The notes: a model not told the origin generated them from the sequence alone. A stretch of 5,470 nucleotides of DNA from Flavipsychrobacter sp. (GCA_021156265.1 JAJNBR010000212.1:1-5470), one strand, 5' to 3'. Numbered from the stretch's first letter, positions 1-5,470 are shown. Made by a program: numbers and translations.

Positions 1-79
1 GAATGGCCGATATGATCTTTTCGGTGTTCGATTCGAAGTTGCCTATATGGTAGTTCTGCTGGGCAAGAAATATCTTCAT
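1..79 (-). CDS. nadE: Glutamine-dependent NAD+ synthetase, N-terminal fragment (runs off the left edge)
   Basis: Only the first 26 codons lie in the window; the gene continues past base 1. The reverse strand from 79 reads MKIFLAQQNYHIGNFESN and then TEKIISAI. This is the usual opening of the nitrilase-like glutaminase domain of the two-domain NAD+ synthetase: first beta strand (KIFLAQ), then the (I/V)G(D/N)xxxN segment. The full enzyme uses glutamine as ammonia source and ATP to convert deamido-NAD+ to NAD+ in the cytoplasm, the last step of NAD synthesis. The catalytic Glu-Lys-Cys residues and the synthetase domain lie outside the window and cannot be checked. The start is supported by family alignment from memory. 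A GGAGG sits only one base before the ATG, too close for a normal ribosome-binding site, and a promoter-like box lies just upstream, so the mRNA may be leaderless. Confidence 0.8.
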   Translation of the reverse strand, partial: MKIFLAQQNYHIGNFESNTEKIISAI

Positions 80-84
80 ACCTC

Positions 85-115
85 CAAAAGTAAGAACTAA
101 TGGAGCTATAAAAAA
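85..115 (-). promoter_or_regulatory. Candidate nadE promoter (Bacteroidota -7 box)
   Basis: The minus strand reads TACTTTTG at 92-85, an exact match to the Bacteroidota -7 consensus TAnnTTTG. The box ends five bases before the nadE ATG. The expected -33 element (TTTG, 19-21 bases upstream) falls on TTTT at 115-112, a three-of-four match that is also the T-tract of the upstream gene's terminator. The consensus is established knowledge; its use here is inference. Confidence 0.45.
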
Positions 116-138
116 TCAGCCCATGCATAAGCATGGGC
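110..138 (-). terminator. Intrinsic terminator of the outer-membrane protein gene
   Basis: A perfect 8-bp inverted repeat, GCCCATGC at 119-126 and GCATGGGC at 131-138, encloses a four-base loop. Six of the eight pairs are G-C. On the minus strand it is followed by TGA and six T's (115-110). It lies 33 bases past the stop codon of the beta-barrel gene, in the right orientation to end that transcript before nadE. Confidence 0.85.
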
Positions 139-171
139 CGAAGGTTGTCTTGGTTAAATGACGCTGCTAAA

Positions 172-975
172 TTAAAAGAATATACCGATACGCAAAGCCA
201 AATTATTCAGGCGCACGTTTCCGTCAGCAAACTTGCCTTTGTAGCCCATGTCCAACTGGGCCGGATTAGTGATATCGGGTACAAAGCCATTGTTGAAGAA
301 CAGGCCCAACACCAGGGCCATTTTATCAGTGAGCGCATATTCTATGCCGCCGCCCAGGTTGAGCGAAAGCATGGCAGGGGCTATAGCCAGGCCATCAAAT
401 ATTTTTTCGTTCTCGCCGGTTACTTCTTTCAGGCCACTTGGGTCTGTAGCGTCAGTATAGGTGACTTCATAGCTGGCCTTTTTGCTGATATTCAGTCCTA
501 ACGAACCGCCTACCTGGCCGAATACATGTATACCATTGGCTACTTCATCACTGCGGAGTTTCAATGCAAGGGGCACTTCTACAAACTGCAGGCGGTAATC
601 AAAATTTGCGCTCGTTACGCGGTTGGCGACATTAGGGGGAGTAACTGCGGTATTTTCACGTGCCAATATCTTACCACCTGTTGATGTGATATGAATACCG
701 GTTGAGATGCCATAGTTCTCGGCAAACGGACGGTCAATCATCACTCCCCAGGAGTAACCCATTTTATTGCCTTCGCTGCTTACAAGAAACAGTTTATCGT
801 TGCTTTTGTTGGAAGTAGGTTTCATCCAAGACACATTCGGCGAAAAGAAAACGCCTATTCTCCAGTTATTGTATCCTCCTCCTTTGGGTGAGGGATCACT
901 GTACTCATATTGCTGGCTTTTTGCAATTGTAGCTACGCTGGCAGCCATTACCGTCAATAATAAAAATCTCTTCAT
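172..975 (-). CDS. PorT-like outer-membrane beta-barrel protein
   Basis: A 267-residue exported protein. Residues 1-20 form a signal peptide: basic MKR, hydrophobic stretch, then AKS before QQ, a plausible signal peptidase I site. The mature part alternates short hydrophobic strands with polar Gly/Asn-rich turns. It carries features of the Bacteroidota outer-membrane beta-barrel family with PorT-like proteins (OMP_b-brl_2 type): an early strand RIGVFFSPNVSW (39-50), the strand FVEVPLALKLRS (131-142), the strand VFGQVGGSLGLNIS (151-164), and a terminal LRIGIFF ending in Phe, as expected for recognition by the BAM machinery. It probably sits in the outer membrane as a barrel of about eight strands; its ligand or role cannot be told from sequence. 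It is not clearly the type IX secretion component PorT itself, as this family is broad. It is transcribed alone, divergently from the GldB-like gene, and has its own terminator. MKR followed by a signal peptide supports the start. Confidence 0.8.
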   Translation of the reverse strand: MKRFLLLTVMAASVATIAKSQQYEYSDPSPKGGGYNNWRIGVFFSPNVSWMKPTSNKSNDKLFLVSSEGNKMGYSWGVMIDRPFAENYGISTGIHITSTGGKILARENTAVTPPNVANRVTSANFDYRLQFVEVPLALKLRSDEVANGIHVFGQVGGSLGLNISKKASYEVTYTDATDPSGLKEVTGENEKIFDGLAIAPAMLSLNLGGGIEYALTDKMALVLGLFFNNGFVPDITNPAQLDMGYKGKFADGNVRLNNLALRIGIFF

Positions 976-1036
976 GTCTTTTGCCTTTAGGAATAACCTT
1001 CTGGAGCAATTATTACGCCAAACGATTTAGCAATGT

Positions 1037-1044
1037 TATTTTTG
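1037..1044 (+). promoter_or_regulatory. Candidate promoter -7 box for the GldB-like gene
   Basis: TATTTTTG matches the Bacteroidota -7 consensus TAnnTTTG and lies 26 bases before the chosen ATG at 1071. No TTTG is present at the expected -33 spacing, so the match is partial. It lies in the divergent gap between the beta-barrel and GldB-like genes. It would fall inside the coding region if the longer start at 981 were used, which is one reason to prefer 1071. Confidence 0.35.
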
Positions 1045-1070
1045 CCGCTGTAAAAATAAAAGCATTTCCA

Positions 1071-2150
1071 ATGTTTAATGTCTTCCGGGAAAGAAAGTTT
1101 CGAACACCTGCCAAAGTAATTCAGCTGTTATCCACAGTGCTGCTCTTAAGCCTGGTCGGTTTGGCTGGTTGCGGTGATGGCGAAGAGAAAGCCCCGGACG
1201 TGTCCGGTGTAAAAATTGATCTGAAGACGTACCGCTTTGACCAGGACCTGGCTGCCATCGATACGAACAATGTTGGTGGTGCATTGACGCAGCTGCATCA
1301 GAAGTATCCTGATTTTCTGAACTTCTATCTTGATACCCTCATGGGTTTTGGCATACTGGGAAACTATTCCAACGACAATCCGGCCTTGAGCCAGGCATTC
1401 CGTCCTTACCTGCTTCATAAGGACTACAGGGGTCTTTTTGACACCGTTAATAAACATTACCCTGACACGAAAGATATAGACGAGCAATTAACCAAAGGGT
1501 TTAAATACCTGAAACACTATATACCCACAACACCGGAGCCTAAGGTGGTATATATGATCACCTGGCTGGGTAACTGGGCAGCTATCACCTACGAGAATAT
1601 CCTGGGCATAGGCCTGGATATGTTCCTTGGTCCGCAATACCCGTATTATAAGTCACGCAACATACCCGACTACATGGGCAATAAGCTTACGAAAGAATAC
1701 ATACCGGTAGCCGTATTTCGGGCGATATACCAGGACAAAGCGCCCTTTATAATGGAAAACCGCAACCTCCTTGACATGATGATACAGCGTGGTAAGGAAC
1801 TGTACTTTTTAGCCAAAGTCCTGCCTTTCGTGCCTGAACATGTTCGTCTGGCCTATACGCCCGGGCAGCAGGAATGGTGTCAGCAAAACGAAGGGCAGAT
1901 TTATAACTTCTTTGTACAGCAGAACCTGCTTTACGACAACAACTGGCAAAAGATATTACGCTATGTGAATGACGGACCAACCTCGGCCGGTATGGCTGCG
2001 GAAAGCCCCGGAAATACGGGCTCGTGGCTGGGATTGCAAATAGTAAAAGCATATATGAGCAACCACACCGAGATGAGCCTCGAACAATTGATGAAGGAGC
2101 AAAAAGATCCGCAACGCTTTTTGCAGGAATCGAGGTACAAACCGAAATAA
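1071..2150 (+). CDS. gldB: GldB-like gliding motility lipoprotein
   Basis: A 359-residue lipoprotein. The start at 1071 gives a proper lipoprotein signal: basic RERKFRTPAK, hydrophobic IQLLSTVLLLSLVG, then lipobox LAGC with the lipidated Cys at residue 34. The frame stays open upstream to an ATG at 981, but the extra 30 residues bury the signal and cover the promoter box. The body matches my memory of the GldB family: YRFDQDL (54-60), YPDFLNFYLDTLMG (79-92), GIGLDMFLG (179-187) before YPYY, the helix LLDMMIQRGKELYFL (233-247), and near the end ESPGNTGSWLGLQIVKAYM (311-329). GldB is a membrane lipoprotein required for gliding in Flavobacterium johnsoniae; relatives also occur in non-gliding Bacteroidota, where the role is unclear. 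No HExxH metalloprotease motif is visible. gldC and other gld genes are absent from the window. scpA follows 71 bases later on the same strand, so cotranscription is possible. Family assignment is fairly sure; a gliding role here is not. Confidence 0.8.
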   Translation: MFNVFRERKFRTPAKVIQLLSTVLLLSLVGLAGCGDGEEKAPDVSGVKIDLKTYRFDQDLAAIDTNNVGGALTQLHQKYPDFLNFYLDTLMGFGILGNYSNDNPALSQAFRPYLLHKDYRGLFDTVNKHYPDTKDIDEQLTKGFKYLKHYIPTTPEPKVVYMITWLGNWAAITYENILGIGLDMFLGPQYPYYKSRNIPDYMGNKLTKEYIPVAVFRAIYQDKAPFIMENRNLLDMMIQRGKELYFLAKVLPFVPEHVRLAYTPGQQEWCQQNEGQIYNFFVQQNLLYDNNWQKILRYVNDGPTSAGMAAESPGNTGSWLGLQIVKAYMSNHTEMSLEQLMKEQKDPQRFLQESRYKPK

Positions 2151-2176
2151 TGGGTCAGGTTTTTCTTCCAAAGGTT

Positions 2177-2184
2177 TATATTTG
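2177..2184 (+). promoter_or_regulatory. Candidate promoter -7 box for scpA
   Basis: TATATTTG is an exact match to TAnnTTTG, 37 bases before the scpA ATG, in the 71-base gap after the GldB-like gene. No TTTG lies at the expected -33 spacing. AT-rich gaps make chance matches possible, so this is tentative evidence that scpA has its own promoter. Confidence 0.35.
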
Positions 2185-2221
2185 ATTGCGTTTGGAATCG
2201 TGATATATAGCTGAAATAACA

Positions 2222-3082
2222 ATGTCTACAACATACCAGATAAAATTACCCCAGTTTGAAGGTCCTTTTGACCTTTTGCTGTTTTTCATTGAGCGCGATG
2301 AACTGGATATCTACAACATCCCTATCCACACCATTACTAAAGACTTTCTTACGTTCATCCATGAACTTGAGTCGCTTAACATTGAGTTGGCCAGCGAGTT
2401 TATCCTGTTCATTTCTACCCTGATGCGCATCAAGGCAAAAATGCTGTTGCCGAGGCGTGAAGTAGATGCTCATGGTAATGAGATAGATCCCCGCCAGGAA
2501 CTGGTTGACAAAATACTTGAGTATAAGCGATTCAAAGAAGCATCGGAGCAAATGGCTATGATGGAGGCCGAGCGGCTGTTGCAGCAGAAACGCGGCAATG
2601 TACGCCAGGAGTTGGATCTGTTGGGCGAGGAATACTCGGAAGGTACTGAGATACAAACGGTAAATACGTACAAGCTCATGCAGGCGTTTGAGCGGGTGAT
2701 GAAGAAATACCAGGACAGGGTAGCCAAGCCGCAGCACGTAGTCATCAAGTATAATTACAGCATGGAAGGGCAGAAAACCTTCTTGCTGGATCACATCAGG
2801 GCCAATTCGAGGGTAGCGTTCGAAACCCTGTTTGCGCAGTGTGAAAATAGGATACACGCCATATTTACCTTCCTGTCGATGCTGGAGCTGATACAAATGA
2901 AATATTTCGGGATCCTTATCGGGGGCGGCCGCAACAACTTCATTATTGAGTGGAACGAGAACAGGGAATCTGAAAGCAGCCTGAATCCGGAGGTCGAAAT
3001 GTCGGCAGAAGCTGAAGATATTGTTAAAACGCGCGATGAACCACCACAGCTGCCTGATACTGAAGACGGTCTGGCACAGTAA
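2222..3082 (+). CDS. scpA: Segregation and condensation protein A (kleisin subunit of SMC-ScpAB)
   Basis: A 286-residue cytoplasmic protein with the full ScpA layout. ScpA bridges the SMC dimer heads and binds ScpB, forming the condensin that compacts and separates the chromosome. The N-terminal signature FEGPFDLLLFFIER (12-25) is followed by DIYNIPIHTITKDFL (29-43) and the helix ASEFILFISTLMRIKAKMLLP (57-77), which form the N-terminal domain that binds the SMC neck. The segment DPRQELVDKILEYKRFKEA (89-107) begins a charged linker. The C-terminal winged-helix part that binds the SMC cap is RVAFETLFAQCENRIHAIFTFLSMLELIQMKYFG (197-230). Residues 245-286 form an acidic, Pro/Glu/Ser-rich tail of about 40 residues that looks disordered and is not part of the core fold. 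The start fits the family, which begins about ten residues before FEGP. scpB is not in the window. A structured region that could terminate transcription follows the stop. Confidence 0.95.
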   Translation: MSTTYQIKLPQFEGPFDLLLFFIERDELDIYNIPIHTITKDFLTFIHELESLNIELASEFILFISTLMRIKAKMLLPRREVDAHGNEIDPRQELVDKILEYKRFKEASEQMAMMEAERLLQQKRGNVRQELDLLGEEYSEGTEIQTVNTYKLMQAFERVMKKYQDRVAKPQHVVIKYNYSMEGQKTFLLDHIRANSRVAFETLFAQCENRIHAIFTFLSMLELIQMKYFGILIGGGRNNFIIEWNENRESESSLNPEVEMSAEAEDIVKTRDEPPQLPDTEDGLAQ

Positions 3083-3096
3083 TTGAACTAATAGTA

Positions 3097-3113
3097 GTAG
3101 CAGTAAATGCTAC
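3097..3113 (+). repeat. Small perfect hairpin after scpA
   Basis: GTAGCA (3097-3102) and TGCTAC (3108-3113) form a perfect 6-bp inverted repeat around a five-base loop, 14 bases past the scpA stop. No T-tract follows, so it is not a terminator by itself. It lies immediately before the larger hairpin at 3117-3160. Confidence 0.5.
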
Positions 3114-3116
3114 ATA

Positions 3117-3160
3117 AAAATTTCCCCAGAACGCTGTCGGACAGAGGTTAGGGGAATTTT
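3117..3160 (+). terminator. Probable terminator-like stem-loop after scpA
   Basis: TTCCCC (3122-3127) pairs with GGGGAA (3151-3156), and A's at 3117-3120 pair with TTTT (3157-3160) after a one-base bulge. The 23-base loop holds a second small stem, CTGT (3134-3137) with ACAG (3141-3144). The A/T arms give a short T-run on either strand, so it could act in both directions, but on the plus strand only four T's are present before GG. The loop is longer than in a textbook terminator. It most likely separates the scpA and tsaD transcripts. Confidence 0.55.
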
Positions 3161-3187
3161 GGTGTTTGGGCCTTCTATATTTTCCAT

Positions 3188-3219
3188 TTTGATAATTGCA
3201 CCGTAAATGATGAATTTTG
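3188..3219 (+). promoter_or_regulatory. Candidate tsaD promoter (-33 and -7 boxes)
   Basis: TTTG at 3188-3191 is followed after exactly 20 bases by GAATTTTG at 3212-3219, which matches the -7 consensus TAnnTTTG at all fixed positions but the first. The spacing fits the 19-21 bases reported for Bacteroidota promoters. The -7 box ends only seven bases before the tsaD ATG, so transcription would begin at or almost at the start codon. The match is visible; promoter activity and leaderless translation are inferred. Confidence 0.5.
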
Positions 3220-3226
3220 CAGCCGT

Positions 3227-4243
3227 ATGGACGCAAAAACCATTAATATATTAGCCATTGAATCATCATGCGATGAAACCAGCGCTGCTGTTATACAGGA
3301 TGGCAGGGTGCTGAGCAACTTGATCGCCACGCAAAAAGTTCATGAGCAATATGGTGGTGTAGTACCGGAAATGGCTTCGCGTGCGCACATGCAAAAGATA
3401 GTGCCCGTTGTGGACGTGGCACTACAACAATCGGGAATTTCTAAAACAGATATACACGCTGTTGCGTTCACCCAGGCACCGGGCCTTATTGGTTCTTTGC
3501 TGGTGGGCGCTTGCTTTGCCAAAGCTTATGCACAGGCCTTGAATGTACCGCTGATCTCGGTGCATCATATGCAGGCGCACGTGCTGGCCCATTTTATCGA
3601 TGATCCGAAACCTGAGTTTCCTTTCCTCTGCCTGACGGTTTCCGGTGGGCATACGCAGGTTGTACTCTGCAAAAGCTATCTGGAAATGGAAGTGCTTGGA
3701 GAGACCATTGATGATGCCGCAGGCGAGGCATTTGATAAAGTAGCTAAAATGCTGGGCTTGCCTTATCCGGGCGGTCCATTGGTAGATAAGAATGCGGCAT
3801 TAGGCGATCCCAAACGCTTTAGCTTCCCAGTCTCGCAAATGGAAGGTTATAATTTCAGTTTTAGTGGTGTTAAAACGGCTGTGTTGTATTTTCTCCAGGC
3901 CGAAAAGAAGAAAGATTCCGAGTTTGTTGAGAAGAATATAAACGATATCTGCGCGTCGGTGCAATACACCATCATCAAGATGCTGATGCTGAAGTTGAAA
4001 AAGGCGGCGGCGGATCTTAACATTAAACACATAGGTATTGCCGGTGGCGTATCTGCCAATACAGGTCTGCGCAAAGCGCTGGAAGAAGCCGGTATTGAAA
4101 ATGGCTGGCAGGTGTACATACCCAGGTTCGAGTATTGCACCGATAATGCTGCTATGATTGGCATAACCGGCTATTATAAATTCCTCAAAGGTGAATTCGC
4201 CGACCTTTCGGTAAGTCCCACGGCACGGGCTACGTGGTCATGA
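3227..4243 (+). CDS. tsaD: tRNA N6-adenosine threonylcarbamoyltransferase TsaD
   Basis: A 338-residue cytoplasmic enzyme of the ASKHA/Kae1 family, normal length. With TsaB and TsaE it transfers the threonylcarbamoyl group from threonylcarbamoyl-AMP (made by TsaC) to A37 of tRNAs that read ANN codons, forming t6A. Visible motifs in order: the N-terminal nucleotide-binding strand ILAIESSCDETSAAVI (8-23); the metal-binding HMQAH (His114, His118); SGGHTQ (139-144); GEAFDKVAKMLGLPYPGGP (166-184); FSFSGVKTAV (210-219); GGVSAN (273-278); and CTDNAAMIG (304-312), whose Asp306 is the third metal ligand by comparison with the E. coli enzyme. The Glu often found between the two His (HMEGH) is Gln here, outside the metal ligands. 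The start places the first strand eight residues in, as usual. The tsaB and tsaE partners are not in the window. The stop overlaps the start of trmN6 (ATGA), suggesting translational coupling. Confidence 0.97.
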   Translation: MDAKTINILAIESSCDETSAAVIQDGRVLSNLIATQKVHEQYGGVVPEMASRAHMQKIVPVVDVALQQSGISKTDIHAVAFTQAPGLIGSLLVGACFAKAYAQALNVPLISVHHMQAHVLAHFIDDPKPEFPFLCLTVSGGHTQVVLCKSYLEMEVLGETIDDAAGEAFDKVAKMLGLPYPGGPLVDKNAALGDPKRFSFPVSQMEGYNFSFSGVKTAVLYFLQAEKKKDSEFVEKNINDICASVQYTIIKMLMLKLKKAAADLNIKHIGIAGGVSANTGLRKALEEAGIENGWQVYIPRFEYCTDNAAMIGITGYYKFLKGEFADLSVSPTARATWS

Positions 4244-4947
4244 GTAACAATTACTTCCAGTTCAAACAGTTCCTGATCAGGCAGGATAAAACAGCCATGC
4301 GGGTATCAACCGATGCCTGCATACAGGGTGCGTGGACACCTATAGGGTCGGGCGTAAAACAGGTACTGGATATAGGGACAGGCACCGGTTTGTTGTCGCT
4401 GATGCTGGCCCAGCGAAATGCCGATATTTTGATAGACGCTATTGAACTGGATGCGCATGCAGCCGGGGAAGCCCTGGATAATGTTGCCGCATCCCCGTTT
4501 AGCGAGAGGATAAACGTCACCGAAGATGATGTACGCGACCTGGTGCTGAACAAACAGTATGATCTAATTGTTTGCAATCCTCCCTTCTTCCGCGACAGTT
4601 TGCTTGGTCCGCAGGCTAACAGAAACACCGCACGGCACGCTTTGTCGTTCTCGTATGCAGATATGTTCGAGACCCTACAGAAATATTTATCTCCTGAGGG
4701 CTATGCATCTATTTTGCTCCCGCCGGTGGAACACGAAAAATGGGAAGAAATGTTGCAGGTAAATGGCTGGAATGTGTTTCACCGTTTACATGTTCGACCA
4801 CGTAGCAATAATGAAGTGAATAGAGTGGTGGGGTTATGCTCTAATGGAGGAAAGGGTAATGAAGTGGAAGAACTGGTGATATACGAAGACAAAAACTATA
4901 CACCGCAGTTTAGCGCGTTGCTTCAACCTTTTTATCTGAAGCTATGA
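4240..4947 (+). CDS. trmN6: tRNA1(Val) (adenine37-N6)-methyltransferase, TrmN6/YfiC family
   Basis: A 235-residue class I SAM-dependent methyltransferase. The family member YfiC of E. coli methylates N6 of A37 in tRNA-Val(UAC). The N-terminal part FKQFLIRQDKTAMRVSTDAC (8-27) is the family's opening segment. SAM-binding motif I is VLDIGTGTGLLSLMLAQ (42-58), with the acidic AIELD (67-71) after the second strand. The catalytic motif IV is NPPF (113-116), typical of adenine-N6 methyltransferases. The C-terminus, YTPQFSALLQPFYLKL (220-235), resembles the conserved family ending. I chose the ATG at 4240, which overlaps the tsaD stop as ATGA; a GTG at 4234 would add two residues. It is probably translated from the tsaD mRNA. 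Its last 38 bases are also antisense coding for the membrane protein on the other strand. YfiC and related small-molecule or protein N-methyltransferases look alike, but neighbour and ends support the tRNA enzyme. Confidence 0.88.
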   Translation: MSNNYFQFKQFLIRQDKTAMRVSTDACIQGAWTPIGSGVKQVLDIGTGTGLLSLMLAQRNADILIDAIELDAHAAGEALDNVAASPFSERINVTEDDVRDLVLNKQYDLIVCNPPFFRDSLLGPQANRNTARHALSFSYADMFETLQKYLSPEGYASILLPPVEHEKWEEMLQVNGWNVFHRLHVRPRSNNEVNRVVGLCSNGGKGNEVEELVIYEDKNYTPQFSALLQPFYLKL

Positions 4948-5344
4948 CCGGGCTTGCCAGGAAGGAAACGCAAATACCTATCCATCCCAGCCAAAAGCAA
5001 TAAGCACCGAGGTGAAACCGCTCACCCAGCCAGCGATGCGATAATGTTTCCCTGAAATCAGCATAAGTGAGATACAATCCCGCTACAGAAAGTAGAATTC
5101 CGGCTACGTGATACAGCTTTGCTTTTGCACCGATTTTTTTCTGCACCCAATAGTGTAGCAAATAGAGTGACATTAATATGACAAATATTACTGTTGCAGC
5201 CTGCCACCACACTTTTAGGAATCCATATTCTTTATAAAACCATCTCATGCCAACGCGGCCTACCCATGAAACTTTCGAGAACAGGTAGCCTGAAAGCATT
5301 GCCAGTAGCAATAAAAATGTAATAAGCAGGCTATTCCTTTTCAT
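4910..5344 (-). CDS. Uncharacterised four-helix inner-membrane protein
   Basis: A 144-residue protein that I do not recognise. It has four hydrophobic segments likely to span the membrane: about residues 5-22, 46-67, 77-96 and 111-131. The first follows MKRN and could instead be an uncleaved signal anchor. Notable features are an aromatic stretch WFYKEYGFLKVWW (35-47), a basic loop between helices 2 and 3 (VQKKIGAKAK, 67-76), and a charged loop between helices 3 and 4, DFRETLSHRWLGERFHLG (96-113), with two His that could be functional but match no motif I know. The C-terminal SDKKVEATR is polar. The MKR-type start with a hydrophobic helix and the sustained open frame support it as real. It is convergent to trmN6 and shares 38 bases with it at the 3' ends. 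No terminator is visible between them. A role in transport or envelope maintenance would be a guess. Confidence 0.7.
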   Translation of the reverse strand: MKRNSLLITFLLLLAMLSGYLFSKVSWVGRVGMRWFYKEYGFLKVWWQAATVIFVILMSLYLLHYWVQKKIGAKAKLYHVAGILLSVAGLYLTYADFRETLSHRWLGERFHLGAYCFWLGWIGICVSFLASPVIASDKKVEATR

Positions 5345-5431
5345 AAGCTTTTGATACGAATAGGGGTGATGGGATTGTGCAGCGTTTATTGTTCGAATGT
5401 AATTAACAACTCAATAACTAACTATAACTCC
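5345..5431. other. Divergent intergenic region at the right edge
   Basis: This stretch lies upstream of the minus-strand membrane protein and becomes AT-rich from about 5385. The minus strand holds TACATTCG at 5402-5395, a weak match to the -7 consensus TAnnTTTG, with no supporting -33 box. I see no hairpin terminator or RNA gene in it. Confidence 0.4.
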
Positions 5432-5470
5432 ATGTTAAAGTTGAGTAATAAAACTGTAATAAAACTGTTT
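5432..5470 (+). CDS. Possible start of a plus-strand gene cut by the right edge
   Basis: An ATG at 5432 opens 13 codons, MLKLSNKTVIKLF, which remain open to the last base. Its position, divergent from the membrane protein and after an AT-rich leader, suits a gene start. Thirteen codons without a stop are weak evidence, and the segment is a low-complexity 11-base tandem repeat, so it may be non-coding. Confidence 0.25.
   Translation, partial: MLKLSNKTVIKLF
5445..5468 (+). repeat. 11-base tandem repeat
   Basis: GTAATAAAACT occurs at 5445-5455 and again, without a gap, at 5456-5466, followed by GT, which begins a possible third copy cut short. The window ends two bases later, so the full extent of the array is unknown. 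Confidence 0.6.

Noticed and set aside
133..501. Plus-strand open frame of 122 codons
   Set aside because: It lies antisense within the beta-barrel gene, its first codons overlap the terminator hairpin, and it has no recognisable motifs. The minus-strand gene has a signal peptide and family motifs.
981..1070. N-terminal extension of the GldB-like protein from the ATG at 981
   Set aside because: It would bury the lipoprotein signal 30 residues inside the protein and run over a TAnnTTTG box. Starting at 1071 puts the lipobox Cys at residue 34.
2138..2164. Possible terminator at the end of the GldB-like gene (AAACC pairing with GGTTT before T's)
   Set aside because: The stem is only five base pairs with a 14-base loop and overlaps the stop codon; too weak to call.
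2246..2896. Minus-strand open frame of 216 codons opposite scpA
   Set aside because: It is the longest shadow frame, but it is fully antisense to an unmistakable scpA and its translation looks like no protein family.
4234..4239. GTG start of trmN6 at 4234
   Set aside because: It adds only two residues. The ATG at 4240 forms the common ATGA overlap and gives the family's usual N-terminus.
1..5470. Mobile element, CRISPR array, defence system or biosynthetic cluster
   Set aside because: All intact genes are housekeeping or envelope types, no transposase, integrase or spacer-like repeats are visible, and the repeats present are short and isolated.

Overview
The window looks like an ordinary chromosomal segment from a Bacteroidota bacterium, most likely of the Chitinophagaceae/Sphingobacteriia type. 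The evidence is a GldB-type lipoprotein, a PorT-like outer-membrane beta-barrel protein, A-rich leaders with little Shine-Dalgarno signal, and several matches to the Bacteroidota promoter -7 box TAnnTTTG placed just upstream of genes. I see no insertion sequence, phage gene, CRISPR array, tRNA or rRNA.

Layout. At the left edge, on the minus strand, are the first 26 codons of a glutamine-dependent NAD+ synthetase (nadE). Upstream of it, also on the minus strand, is an outer-membrane beta-barrel protein (172-975) followed by a clear intrinsic terminator (110-138). A divergent gap of about 95 bases leads to the plus-strand genes: a GldB-like lipoprotein (1071-2150), the condensin kleisin scpA (2222-3082), a 144-base gap with two hairpins and a candidate promoter, then tsaD (3227-4243) overlapping trmN6 (4240-4947) by the four bases ATGA. 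A small four-helix membrane protein of unknown function (4910-5344, minus strand) converges on trmN6 and overlaps its end by 38 bases. The last 126 bases are AT-rich and intergenic, and may hold the first codons of another plus-strand gene.

How the genes relate. The set is mostly housekeeping: NAD synthesis, chromosome condensation (ScpA) and tRNA modification. The most coherent unit is tsaD-trmN6, whose products both modify adenosine 37 of tRNA, in different tRNA sets. GldB and the beta-barrel protein are envelope proteins typical of the phylum, and nothing ties them to a new pathway here.

I did not find a convincing undescribed system. The points most worth a second look are the leaderless-looking promoters of nadE and tsaD, the structured scpA-tsaD gap, the overlapping pair of A37 modification genes, and the unassigned membrane protein.
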